Assembly (NCBI RefSeq): GCF_000622005.1
Contig: NZ_JHWV01000008.1
Coordinates: forward strand, 1 to 64,000
Direction: 5' to 3'
DNA: 64,000 nt
Source: Anaerovibrio sp. RM50
Lineage (GTDB): Bacteria > Bacillota > Negativicutes > Selenomonadales > Selenomonadaceae
Part shown: positions 36,164-43,821 of the stretch, piece by piece
How the letters are laid out: each line of letters opens with the position of its first letter
Numbering within the stretch: the first letter of the stretch is position 1
Translations under genes and position numbers: made by a program
The notes under the pieces: generated by a model
The model's database searches: none
Told to the model about the DNA's origin: nothing
The model's input: the letters and a program-made list of their open reading frames with translations, nothing else

Positions 36164-36250
36164 AAGGCCAGAACCACTCTAGAAATGTGATATGTACCCT
36201 CTTTCCTGGACACCCAGGAAGGAGGGTACATATCAAATGGTCCTGGCCTT
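36164..36250. repeat. 87-bp snap-back hairpin (terminator or miniature element)
   Basis: Outer arms AAGGCCAG (36164-36171) / CTGGCCTT (36243-36250) and ACCA / TGGT. The inner arms TGATATGTACCCTC (36188-36201) / GAGGGTACATATCA (36222-36235) continue, after one T-G position, into TTCCTGG / CCAGGAA with loop ACAC. It follows the AlbA_2 stop and ends in TTCTTT, so it may terminate that gene, but it is far larger than a normal terminator and looks like a palindromic mobile fragment. Confidence 0.7.
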
Positions 36251-36316
36251 CTTTATAGCAGGCGATTTTTGCGTTTTTACCTTAATTATATTTTACCAAA
36301 ACTTTTCATAATGAAT

Positions 36317-38185
36317 TTATAGACACCCGTATTTTCTATCGTAAAGGAGCGCAGCCAAGAGAACCACTGCGCATGAACCCGCATTGTGAACTAAAGCGCC
36401 TGTGGTCGGGGTAAGCAAACCATAAACGGAAAGAACAATGGCTACAAAATTTATCAACATCGAAAGAGCAATGGCCGTCTTTATCGTCTTTATTGTTGTA
36501 TTGCCCAGCCATTTCAGATAGGGCAATTTGGAAATATTATCGTCCATAAGGGCAATGTCAGCAGCTTCAACCGCAATATCACTGCCCATTGCCCCCATCG
36601 CCACGCCGACATCAGCCATCTTAAGTGCTGGTGCATCGTTGACGCCATCGCCAATCATACAGACATTACCAGCCTGTTTCAAGGAAATGATATTGTCTAC
36701 CTTTTCTTCGGGGAGCAGGTCGGCGCGGATTTCACTTATGCCTACTTCACGGCCAAGATACTGCGCGGCTTTGCGATTATCGCCCGTCAGCAGCACCGTC
36801 CTGGCAGCGAGATTACGCAGGCGTTCTAATACATGAGCGGATTCGGGGCGAATGATATCCGCCAGGGCAATTATCCCCAATATCTGAGTATTCGTAGCGA
36901 TGATTACGGAGGCTTTCCCTTCCGCACGCAGCTTGTCCAATACCGCATGGGTTTGGCTGTCGATGGGAAGACCGTTCTCAGCAATGTATTTCTCGTTACC
37001 AAAACAATAATCCTTTTCCCCTATGCGGGCAGATATCCCCTTACCGGCTGTCATGGTAAAGCGTTCCATTTCGGACAAGGACAGGTTGTCCTTTTGCGCC
37101 TGGGCAAGAATTGCCTTGCCGATGGGATGTTCGCTGCGGCTTTCTGCGGTGGCGGTGATGGATAGCAGGTTCATTTCCTGAATATCCGACAGGGGGATAA
37201 CATCACTGACAGCAAGTTTGCCATAGGTAAGTGTGCCCGTTTTGTCAAAGGCAATCGTGTTTACCTTGCCCATTTTTTCCAGTGCTTCACCGGATTTGAT
37301 GATTACTCCATGTTTGGCAGCCTGACCAATCGCCGCCATGATTGCCGTTGGCGTAGCCAGGACTAAGGCGCAGGGGCAAAATACGACCAACACCGTGACG
37401 GCACGCACGATATTTCCCGTAAATATATAGGTCACAATGGCGATAAGCATAGCAACAGGCACAAGCCAGCTGGCCCATTTGTCAGCGATTCGCTGGGTTG
37501 GCGCCTGTTTCTTCTCTGCATCGGCGACCATGCGAATCAGTTTTTGCAGGGAGCTGTCTGCGCCGACTTTAGCAGCTCGGATATCAATGGAACCAAAGCA
37601 ATTTATGGTTCCGCTATAGACCATATCCCCATTTACCTTGTCCACCGGCAGGCTTTCGCCCGTCATCACCGATTGGTCAACAGAGGTTTCTCCGCTGATG
37701 ATTTGGCCATCTACAGGGATAGTTTCACCGGGCAGTACACGCAGGCAGTCACCTTTCTGTATTTCCTCTACGGGAATTATGACCGCCTGATTATCACGGA
37801 CAAGCCACGCATTATCCGGTGTAAGGGAAAGCAGCTTTTTTAAGCCCTTTTTGGCTCTTTGGGTGGTCATATCTTCCAGCAGGGCACCAATGGCCATGAT
37901 AAAGGCGACTTCCCCAGCGGCGAACAAGTCGCCAATGCATATTGCTGCAAGCATGGCCATAGAGATTAACAGCGCTGAGGATATTTTGCTGATTCCTTTA
38001 TTATGAATGATTCTCCAGATTGCTAAATACAACAAAGGAAGGCCGCAAAGCACGACGGTAATCCATGCCATCTGCGCACTATCCGCAAAACCGAATCGCG
38101 GCAATACAAAAGAGGCCAGCAGGAATATCCCCCCCACCAGTGTCATCTTCCACCCCGCGAGAAAATCGCAAATATTCTTAATCAT
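36317..38185 (-). CDS. heavy-metal-translocating P1B-type ATPase
   Basis: A 622-residue metal pump. It lacks an N-terminal metal-binding (HMA) domain and begins near the first membrane helices. Motifs: actuator SGETSVDQSVMTGES, membrane CPC in VFCPCALVLATPTAI, phosphorylation site DKTGTLTYGK, SEHPIGKAI, and hinge GDGVNDAPALKMADVGVAMG. The last helix reads VHNAGSCAVVLLAALLY. The CPC motif suggests Cu, Zn, Cd or Mn-type substrates; I cannot choose. The ATG at 38185 follows GGGAGG. A TetR regulator is divergent. Confidence 0.92.
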   Translation of the reverse strand: MIKNICDFLAGWKMTLVGGIFLLASFVLPRFGFADSAQMAWITVVLCGLPLLYLAIWRIIHNKGISKISSALLISMAMLAAICIGDLFAAGEVAFIMAIGALLEDMTTQRAKKGLKKLLSLTPDNAWLVRDNQAVIIPVEEIQKGDCLRVLPGETIPVDGQIISGETSVDQSVMTGESLPVDKVNGDMVYSGTINCFGSIDIRAAKVGADSSLQKLIRMVADAEKKQAPTQRIADKWASWLVPVAMLIAIVTYIFTGNIVRAVTVLVVFCPCALVLATPTAIMAAIGQAAKHGVIIKSGEALEKMGKVNTIAFDKTGTLTYGKLAVSDVIPLSDIQEMNLLSITATAESRSEHPIGKAILAQAQKDNLSLSEMERFTMTAGKGISARIGEKDYCFGNEKYIAENGLPIDSQTHAVLDKLRAEGKASVIIATNTQILGIIALADIIRPESAHVLERLRNLAARTVLLTGDNRKAAQYLGREVGISEIRADLLPEEKVDNIISLKQAGNVCMIGDGVNDAPALKMADVGVAMGAMGSDIAVEAADIALMDDNISKLPYLKWLGNTTIKTIKTAIALSMLINFVAIVLSVYGLLTPTTGALVHNAGSCAVVLLAALLYDRKYGCL

Positions 38186-38240
38186 AACGGAACCTCCCAT
38201 TGACACGTTCTCAGGTAACATGTACAATTTACACAATAAT

Positions 38241-38340
38241 GAACATGTTGTTCAGTTATGATTATAATGTTGCTTATTTTTGAAAACAATAAGCAGATTC
38301 ACGCAAAAGTTCGTTATTGAACATTTTGGTAAAATTGTTC
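38241..38340. promoter_or_regulatory. divergent promoter/operator region of the metal ATPase and TetR genes
   Basis: For the ATPase, on the minus strand: TTGTTT (38289-38284), 17 bp, TATAAT (38266-38261). GAACATGTTGTTC (38241-38253) is an inverted repeat directly over the predicted start point. A second GAACA...TGTTC pair (38319-38340) lies just before the ribosome-binding site of the TetR gene. Both are good candidates for TetR operators. Confidence 0.5.
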
Positions 38341-38352
38341 GGGAGGCAGCGT

Positions 38353-38898
38353 ATGGACCGTAGACAAAAAAAGACACGAGCCGCAGTTTTTCATGCTTTT
38401 ACAAGCCTATTGGAAAAAAAGTCATATTCCAATATATCCGTACAGGAAATCATTGATGCGGCCAATATTGGGCGCAGTACCTTCTATTCCCATTTTGAAA
38501 CGAAGGACGAACTGTTAAAGGCCTTATGTACGGAAATTTTTGAGCACGTGTTTTCAGACGAGCTAACCCAGGAAAAAACACATGATTTCTCAACAGAGAA
38601 AAAGGATATCAAAGCAGAGATTACGCATATTCTGTATCATATAAAAGACAGCAGCAGCTATATCCGTGGCATCTTAGCCTGTGAAAGCGGTGAGATGTTC
38701 ATGCGCTATTTTAAGGCATATCTGGAAAAGGTATTTGCCAATGAGCTGAATAAGCATAAACAGGATGTGCCACAGGAGTATATGCTGAATCATATGGTCT
38801 GCGATTTTGCAGAAACCGTCAGATGGTGGATGGGACATGACCATTATTCGCCAGAGGAAATCAGCCGTTTCTTCTTTAGCACGACACCATTTGCCTGA
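38353..38898 (+). CDS. TetR/AcrR-family regulator
   Basis: A 181-residue repressor-type protein. N-terminal helix-turn-helix: RQKKTRAAVFHAFTSLLEKK, SNISVQEIIDAANIGRSTFY, SHFETKDELLKAL. The C-terminal TetR_C ligand domain resembles the TetR_C_7 group (HMVCDFAETVRWWMGHDHYS). The ATG at 38353 follows GGGAGG. Divergently placed next to a metal ATPase, which it probably represses. Confidence 0.9.
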   Translation: MDRRQKKTRAAVFHAFTSLLEKKSYSNISVQEIIDAANIGRSTFYSHFETKDELLKALCTEIFEHVFSDELTQEKTHDFSTEKKDIKAEITHILYHIKDSSSYIRGILACESGEMFMRYFKAYLEKVFANELNKHKQDVPQEYMLNHMVCDFAETVRWWMGHDHYSPEEISRFFFSTTPFA

Positions 38899-38931
38899 TA
38901 ATGTGCAGTAGCTTCTCTTTGTAACCGGTTT

Positions 38932-39216
38932 TTATCTATACCTTATGACTTGTTTGCGTTCAATATGCCACTCTTTAATATCCTGCGCCGCTTCTCCCGG
39001 TGCCCCGCCATAAACACTGTTCCAGTATTGACTGGCAGCAATGGGCATACCCGAGATGGTGAAGAACTTATTGAGTTCATCAAAGGTTGCCGACAAACCG
39101 CCACGACGGGCCACAACTACACTTGCTCCCACCTTCATCGTCTTGTCAAAACCGGTACTGAAAAACAAGCGCGTCAAGTAAGCGACCAAGGTAGCATTTG
39201 CTGAATCATACAACAC
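38932..39216 (-). pseudogene. NADPH-dependent FMN reductase-like protein, internal fragment
   Basis: The frame encodes the middle of a flavodoxin-fold NAD(P)H reductase: YDSANATLVAYLTRLFFS, VGASVVVARRGGLSATFDEL and MPIAASQYWNSVYGGAPGEA. The N-terminal FMN-binding part is missing, and after EAAQDI the sequence drifts out of the expected ending, indicating a frameshift or truncation. No ribosome-binding site precedes it. A decayed gene at the edge of the toxin-antitoxin cluster. Confidence 0.75.
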
Positions 39217-39252
39217 CCTAGGTACTTATTATTAATAATTACTGACAACAGT

Positions 39253-39525
39253 TTAGGTATTTCCAAGTCCTCCCTGTCTGGCAAACTGAATAATCAAATG
39301 CGCGGTTGACTGGACAATATCCTTTAAATTAGCCAATTCTTCCTCGTCAAAGCCCTCTATTTTTTCCCACTTATAGGCTGGCAAATAACAATAGGCAGAC
39401 TTAAACCCGAGGTGGATTGGTTTTTCCATATATACTTTTACATATTCTTTGCCCTGTTCATCAAAAAGAGCATCGGAATGGACAATCTGAGTGCCATCAT
39501 TTAATTCCATAAACTGATGCATCAT
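39253..39525 (-). CDS. unknown 90-residue protein in the toxin-antitoxin cluster
   Basis: A soluble acidic protein starting MMHQFMELNDGTQIVHSDAL, with the segment VYMEKPIHLGFKSAYCYLPA. I do not recognise it. The ATG at 39525 is preceded by AAAGGAAG. It follows the UPF0175 gene with about 26 bases between, in the position where UPF0175 genes often have a toxin partner, so it could be a toxin, but nothing in the sequence proves this. Confidence 0.55.
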   Translation of the reverse strand: MMHQFMELNDGTQIVHSDALFDEQGKEYVKVYMEKPIHLGFKSAYCYLPAYKWEKIEGFDEEELANLKDIVQSTAHLIIQFARQGGLGNT

Positions 39526-39551
39526 AAGAATCTTCCTTTCACAAACATATC

Positions 39552-39812
39552 TCAAGCATTCTTCAATTCATTTTCAAAATCCTCATCGTCATCAAAAGAG
39601 AATATAGATACTTTAAACTCTGCAAGGAAATGGATAAATTCTTCCTTTGACATTTCAGCTAAAGCAGCACAATCTCCCAACGACATCTGTTTCTTCTTAT
39701 ACAAATCAACAGCATAGAGCTGCTTCATGTATAATACAACTTCATCCTGGGTTTTATGGATATTCAATAATATCTCATCAGGTATTTCTATAGACAATGT
39801 ACACATAAGCAT
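39552..39812 (-). CDS. UPF0175-family antitoxin-like protein
   Basis: An 86-residue protein with the UPF0175 pattern: SIEIPDEILLNI, VVLYMKQLYAVDLYKKKQMSLGDCAALAEMSKEEFIHFL, which is a helix-turn-helix-like core, and an acidic tail (SFDDDEDFENEL). UPF0175 proteins act as antitoxins to PIN-like toxins in other bacteria. Its ATG overlaps the hicB stop (TAATG), so the two are translationally coupled. No PIN-domain gene is present here. Confidence 0.75.
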   Translation of the reverse strand: MLMCTLSIEIPDEILLNIHKTQDEVVLYMKQLYAVDLYKKKQMSLGDCAALAEMSKEEFIHFLAEFKVSIFSFDDDEDFENELKNA

Positions 39813-40279
39813 TACTTTTTCCTTTTAACAGAGTATTCTGCCCTCTGCTCATGCACTGCGTAAGCCTGTAAGGATTCTGGGGAAGTTATACCCAAATATT
39901 GCTTTAGAGCATCCTGCAACAAGTGTGAATAATTGACCTTTTCTTTCTTGGCCAAAATATCAAGCCAACGGGGAATAGTAACAGTTTTATTGGTGGCCTT
40001 ATTTAGCATTTTTTCCCGAAACGGTGGCATCCAGGCCTCAATCATGGCAATAACCTGTCCCTTTTCGAATTCAATATCCATCACATCTGTTGGCTCGGGT
40101 ATTTCTTCTTCATCCTCTTCCATACAGTAAATATGCAGCTGTAAAGCCTCTCGGGCGTTTGTAAACGCCTCATTTATATCAGATGCGCATGGGCAACATC
40201 CAGGCAAATCCGGAAATTCTATTACAACGCCATCATTATCCACGGTAATAATAGCTGGAAAAGAATATATATCTTTCAT
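39812..40279 (-). CDS. hicB: HicB antitoxin
   Basis: A 155-residue antitoxin. The N-terminal HicB fold reads FPAIITVDNDGVVIEFPDLPGC with DINEAFTNAREALQLHI. The C-terminal part is a DNA-binding ribbon-helix-helix-like segment (TVTIPRWLDILAKKEKVNYS). It neutralises HicA and represses the operon. The ATG at 40279 is 11 bases after AAGGAG; a GTG three codons earlier is too close to the ribosome-binding site. A truncated second copy lies at 34527-34648. Confidence 0.9.
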   Translation of the reverse strand: MKDIYSFPAIITVDNDGVVIEFPDLPGCCPCASDINEAFTNAREALQLHIYCMEEDEEEIPEPTDVMDIEFEKGQVIAMIEAWMPPFREKMLNKATNKTVTIPRWLDILAKKEKVNYSHLLQDALKQYLGITSPESLQAYAVHEQRAEYSVKRKK

Positions 40280-40295
40280 AATATGCACATCTCCT

Positions 40296-40496
40296 TTATC
40301 TAGGTAGTGTTATGCCCGCTTGCCGTGCAATTGTTAGAACTGTTTTCATGGGCATATCCTTTTTAGGATGCGTTATTGTGACCCGTCCCTTTTTATCAGG
40401 ATGTTTGAAATGATGATGATCGCCTACACAATTTACTTCATACCATCCATCCGCTTTAAGCAGCTTTATTAGTTCCCGTGAAGAATAGCTCCGCAC
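40296..40496 (-). CDS. hicA: HicA toxin
   Basis: A 66-residue mRNA interferase with the double-stranded-RNA-binding fold: SSRELIKLLKADGWYEVNCV, the catalytic-histidine segment GDHHHFKHPDKKGRVTITHP and KTVLTIARQAGI. The start is GTG at 40496, seven bases after AGGGG. It cleaves mRNA and is held inactive by HicB, encoded 16 bases downstream. Confidence 0.9.
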   Translation of the reverse strand: MRSYSSRELIKLLKADGWYEVNCVGDHHHFKHPDKKGRVTITHPKKDMPMKTVLTIARQAGITLPR

Positions 40497-40515
40497 TTTA
40501 ACACCCCTACTTAAA

Positions 40516-40544
40516 AAACTAACACATATTATTACACGTGTCAA
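40516..40544 (-). promoter_or_regulatory. candidate hicAB promoter
   Basis: On the minus strand TTGACA (40544-40539), 17-bp spacer, TAGTTT (40521-40516). The spacer holds ACACGTGT and ATATGTGT, an imperfect repeat that could bind HicB. The -10 is weak. Confidence 0.4.
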
Positions 40545-40561
40545 TCGTTTATAATTACCAT

Positions 40562-40592
40562 ACAAAAACCAGTTAGCAAAAACTAACTGGTT
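40562..40592 (-). terminator. terminator of the zeta-like toxin gene
   Basis: AACCAGTTAG (40567-40576) pairs perfectly with CTAACTGGTT (40583-40592), loop CAAAAA; on the minus strand five T residues follow. Located 20 bases after the toxin stop codon, so hicAB is a separate unit. Confidence 0.8.
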
Positions 40593-40611
40593 AAAATTTA
40601 ACAATGCACCA

Positions 40612-41163
40612 TCACATAAGCTCCAATATATCCTTTTCGCTCCAGAACTCATTGGAAAAAATAGAAATGTCTTCCTTGTGCTTTCTTATTATTCTAAATG
40701 GTTCAATGGTATTATCATAAACATGCATAATGTCACACAGTTTCAATAATTCCTTAATATTCGCCAATGATTTTTTGTACCTTTGGATAATCTTATCTTT
40801 GGCAACATCATGTCCCCCCTGCGACACACGCATCTTTACTCTTGTAATATTGACATACGGATTAACGGTCAAAACAAAAATACATTTTATAAAATAACCT
40901 TCAGCTTTTGCTTTTCTCAATATGTCCAGCTTGTACTCAGATGATAGAACCGTTTCAAAAGTAAAATCCTTCTTGTTGGCAATAGCCGCATAACGCTTTT
41001 CATCAACCAGACGAGCAGCCTCTTGATTATCGATTCCTGTAGAAGCAACTATATCATCTGCATTTGTATATTCACCTATTTTTTCAAAGTACTGGGTAAA
41101 GGTACTCTTCCCCGATCCATTCGGCCCTGCTATGACCAAAACCATAGGCTTCTTAATTTGCAT
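40612..41163 (-). CDS. zeta-toxin-like kinase
   Basis: A 183-residue P-loop protein: Walker A AGPNGSGKSTF, then NADDI, EAARLVDEKRYAAI, FTFETVLSS and RVKMRVSQGGHDVAKDKIIQRY, which is the layout of chromosomal zeta-type toxins that phosphorylate UDP-N-acetyl sugars. The R...GGH.V....I..R segment is the substrate/ATP-sensing region. The ATG at 41163 follows GGGAG and overlaps the upstream antitoxin-like gene by 11 bases. Confidence 0.85.
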   Translation of the reverse strand: MQIKKPMVLVIAGPNGSGKSTFTQYFEKIGEYTNADDIVASTGIDNQEAARLVDEKRYAAIANKKDFTFETVLSSEYKLDILRKAKAEGYFIKCIFVLTVNPYVNITRVKMRVSQGGHDVAKDKIIQRYKKSLANIKELLKLCDIMHVYDNTIEPFRIIRKHKEDISIFSNEFWSEKDILELM

Positions 41164-41395
41164 ACTCTCTGCTCCCGTCAGGATATTCAAGATAAGCTCT
41201 CTTTGTCTCAACATCAAATTTTGCGATAGGCTTGTTGCAGACCTTCGCTTTCTCTATAGCTGAACGGACAGCCGCAATCGCCCGTCTGTCCATTTCCGCA
41301 TCCTGATCGCTAATTATATCTTTGTAAGCGATTGAATCATTTTCGGAGACGACTTTAATTTTCATATCTCCAATTTGCTTAATATCCACACTCAT
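41153..41395 (-). CDS. small protein paired with the zeta-like toxin, probable antitoxin
   Basis: An 80-residue protein (MSVDIKQIGDMKIKVVSEND..., MDRRAIAAVRSAIEKAKVCN, AYLEYPDGSREYAN). I do not recognise a named family, but it overlaps the zeta-like gene by 11 bases and lies first in the pair, as antitoxins usually do. The start could be 41404 or 41395; GGGGT precedes both. Confidence 0.65.
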   Translation of the reverse strand: MSVDIKQIGDMKIKVVSENDSIAYKDIISDQDAEMDRRAIAAVRSAIEKAKVCNKPIAKFDVETKRAYLEYPDGSREYAN

Positions 41396-41423
41396 TTGTA
41401 TCATACCCCAAAATACTTAACAA

Positions 41424-41461
41424 AAGGAAAAAGCCAGTTGGCACTACGCCAACTGGCTTTT
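41424..41461 (-). terminator. terminator of ssrA
   Basis: AAAAGCCAGTTGGC (41429-41442) pairs perfectly with GCCAACTGGCTTTT (41448-41461), loop ACTAC. On the minus strand the stem is followed by TTTTTCCTTTT. It lies 57 bases after the tmRNA 3' end. Confidence 0.8.
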
Positions 41462-41517
41462 AGTGCCACTGCGGACACATATATAGCAGGCAAAAATCTC
41501 ATTTTCGCCTTAATTGA

Positions 41518-41869
41518 TGGTGGAGATGAGGAGAATCGAACTCCTGTCCGAAAGCGTTGTCATATAGACTTCTCCGAGCGCAGTCAATGTTTAAATTTAA
41601 GAGATGGGCAGACACAGACAACCGCCGTCCCTCCGATCCTGGAGAAATTTCCCCTCAGGCCTCCAGGAGTCAGCCCTTTGGGTATCCCGCTATTGGCCTC
41701 TTATCCGCTCACGCGGGAGATAAGCAGACAGAGGTTAGCATTAAGCTGCTAAAGCGTAGTTTTCGTTTGCTTTTATATTTAAAGCGTTTTCACCTTACTA
41801 ACGGGGCTAGGTGACCCCCCGGCTCGCTATCCATACTCCAGCCACCCCCGTCGAAACCTTTACATCCCC
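41518..41869 (-). ncRNA. ssrA: transfer-messenger RNA (tmRNA)
   Basis: About 352 nt. The 5' end GGGGATGTAAAGGTTTCGAC carries the conserved TTTCGAC. The 3' end GGAGTTCGATTCTCCTCATC-TCCACCA contains the T-arm and an encoded CCA, and GGGGATG pairs with CATCTCC to form the acceptor stem. The tag reading frame (41770-41741) is GCA AAC GAA AAC TAC GCT TTA GCA GCT TAA, giving the tag ANENYALAA. It rescues stalled ribosomes with SmpB. Its 3' end borders the toxin-antitoxin cluster; ssrA is a common integration site. Confidence 0.95.
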
Positions 41870-42134
41870 CTGTAAAGGGAAATCCCGGTTCTTAGAGATT
41901 TCTGATATATGAATTGGTGTTCTATATTATACCAAGAATACCGGAAAAGTCAACATCATTCCAGCAATTTAAATACATTTTTCAACCAGCCTATTTTTTC
42001 CTCTTGCATAATAGAATTATTTTCCGAAAAAGCTTCCAGCTCCAAAATAATCTAAAACAAGCTTGACTTAAGCCCTAGCTAATAGCTTATAATTGAAAGT
42101 GAGAGAGTGTTTTTGCGAAAAGGAAGTGGTGCGT

Positions 42135-43160
42135 ATGGCTTTAAAATTTAAAAAATGGATTAATAAATTAATATCCGTATCCTTGGCGGCTACATTGTTT
42201 GTGTTAGCTGGGGTGCTGGGGGGATGCTTCTCCGACCAGCCTTTGAATAAAAACAAGAAAACTGTGAATATTGCCATTCAGCCATCTGCGGCCTTTATTC
42301 CCCTCTTTGTAGCCAAGGAAAAAGGCTGGATAGAAAGTGATCTGAAATCCAAAGGCGTGACCGTAAACTGGAACAACTTTGAATCCGGTCCTCCTATGAA
42401 CAAATCCCTGTCCAACGGCAGCTCTGACATAGGTGTTATTGGTGATGTGCCAATAGTATCCGGCATTGCTGCTGGACAGAAGAATGAGCTGGTGGCCATT
42501 ACCTGCGAGGGTGCTGCCTCCTATGCGGTTTTGGTGGGCAAAAAGAACAGTCTTACCAATGCTGCTGATTTCAAGGGCAGAACCATTGCCACTGTAGTTG
42601 GCTCCACTGCCCATAATCTTACCCAGAAATTCCTGCAGACCGGTGGTTTATCCATTAACGATATTAAGCTGGTGAGCATTGCCACGGGAGATGCGGAAAG
42701 CATTTTGATCAATGGTAATGCTGATGCAGTGGCTATTTGGGAGCCAAATGTAACCCGCCTGGAGGAAAATGGCAGCGGCCATATTATCAGCGACGGCACC
42801 AAGGTTGGTTTGCTGGGAGTAAACGGCATGGTGGCCAGAACTGAATTTGCCCAGGCCAATCCTGAGGTTGTATCCACAGTTATCAAGAACTACGCACGGG
42901 GCGTAAAGGAACTGGACAATCTTGATGACGATACCCTCAATAAGATCGCCCATTATTTGTCCCTGACCCCTGAGCAGGTCAAGAAGGTTATTAAGAAGTT
43001 TAACTACACCGTTTTAATTGATGACAAGGATATTGCCGGATTAAACGACACCATTAAATTCCTTGTAAGCATCGGAAAATTAAAGGACGAATATGATATT
43101 GCCAAGTATGTAAACCGTGATTATCTGAAGGCTGCCAATGTGGAGCAGTATCTAAAGTAA
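42135..43160 (+). CDS. ABC-type substrate-binding lipoprotein (NrtA/SsuA/TauA-like)
   Basis: A 341-residue lipoprotein with signal and lipobox VLGGC. The mature part resembles nitrate/sulfonate/taurine binding proteins: VNIAIQPSAAFIPLFVAKEKGWIE, SDIGVIGDVPIVSGIAAGQK, GRTIATVVGSTAHNLTQKFL, NADAVAIWEPNV. The ATG at 42135 follows AAGGAAG. Upstream there is a possible promoter, TTGACT (from 42064) and TATAAT with a long 19-bp spacer. No permease or ATPase gene adjoins it, so it is an orphan binding protein; the ligand is unknown. Confidence 0.88.
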   Translation: MALKFKKWINKLISVSLAATLFVLAGVLGGCFSDQPLNKNKKTVNIAIQPSAAFIPLFVAKEKGWIESDLKSKGVTVNWNNFESGPPMNKSLSNGSSDIGVIGDVPIVSGIAAGQKNELVAITCEGAASYAVLVGKKNSLTNAADFKGRTIATVVGSTAHNLTQKFLQTGGLSINDIKLVSIATGDAESILINGNADAVAIWEPNVTRLEENGSGHIISDGTKVGLLGVNGMVARTEFAQANPEVVSTVIKNYARGVKELDNLDDDTLNKIAHYLSLTPEQVKKVIKKFNYTVLIDDKDIAGLNDTIKFLVSIGKLKDEYDIAKYVNRDYLKAANVEQYLK

Positions 43161-43218
43161 GGTAAAATCACATAAAAAATCGGACCGCATCTACCGATCC
43201 GATTCCATTGAACATCAA

Positions 43219-43252
43219 AGCCCAGCTGGTCCAAAACCAGCCGGGCTCTTTT
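43219..43252. terminator. bidirectional terminator
   Basis: AGCCC-A-GCTGGT (43219-43230) pairs with ACCAGC-C-GGGCT (43236-43247), followed by TCTTTT, between two convergent genes. Confidence 0.8.
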
Positions 43253-43258
43253 ATTTCC

Positions 43259-43606
43259 TTATTCCATTACTTCCGTAAAATAGATAACTGTTACCGTGTC
43301 CTCCATGGTTATGCGCTTCTTGTAAATCTGCTCAAAGTCTGCAACCAGCTCCTCACGGGAGTTGATTTCAGGGTTCTGGACACCCAGGTCCTCAGAAGTG
43401 AGGTTGGCCATGGTCTTTACCCGCACCTTGTCCAAAAAGGCGGTATACAGCTTCTTTTTAGGAGTGAACTTCTTGCCGACGGTAATCCAGACGATGGAAT
43501 TTTCCGGGAACTGCTTGCTCACATCACCCAGACGGACAGTACAGCGCTTGGTACGGGCCTCCAGCATCTTTGCGTGCTTCTCGGCCTGAAAGTTTAATGA
43601 CATCAT
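43259..43606 (-). CDS. ASCH-like domain protein
   Basis: A 115-residue protein: SLNFQAEKHAKMLEARTKRCTVRLG, then SIVWITVGKKFTPKK, ...LTSEDLG..., and a closing strand DTVTVIYFTEV. The order of a Lys/Arg-Thr-x-Arg segment, a central beta-barrel strand and an LTxED motif is typical of ASCH/PUA-fold domains, which bind RNA or modified nucleosides. The assignment rests on resemblance only. Start ATG after GGAG. Confidence 0.6.
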   Translation of the reverse strand: MMSLNFQAEKHAKMLEARTKRCTVRLGDVSKQFPENSIVWITVGKKFTPKKKLYTAFLDKVRVKTMANLTSEDLGVQNPEINSREELVADFEQIYKKRITMEDTVTVIYFTEVME

Positions 43607-43780
43607 AATTCTTCACTCCTAATATTATAAATTTAAGTTTACACAGGTTTCGTCAGAGTCTACAAATTTTCCAATACAGATACAGTTTAACACATTTTTC
43701 CGCCATAATAAAGAAAAGTGTACATATTTATTTTCAAAAGCCATCTTTAAAAATACATTTTTCCACCATAAACAGATACA

Positions 43781-43813
43781 AAAGAGGAGGGCGCCCGGCG
43801 CAGCCCTCCTTTT
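43781..43813 (-). terminator. terminator of the secreted-protein gene
   Basis: AGGAGGGC (43785-43792) pairs with GCCCTCCT (43803-43810) around a GC-rich loop; T-rich sequence follows on the minus strand. It starts 9 bases after the stop codon. Confidence 0.8.
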
Positions 43814-43821
43814 CAATGGAT

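Noticed and set aside
41518-41600. Possible isolated tRNA (T-arm sequence and CCA end)
   Set aside because: No anticodon arm follows; the sequence is the 3' half of tmRNA.
41375-41752. Open frame of 125 codons on the plus strand
   Set aside because: It overlaps the tmRNA gene, whose ends, T-arm and tag frame are all identifiable.
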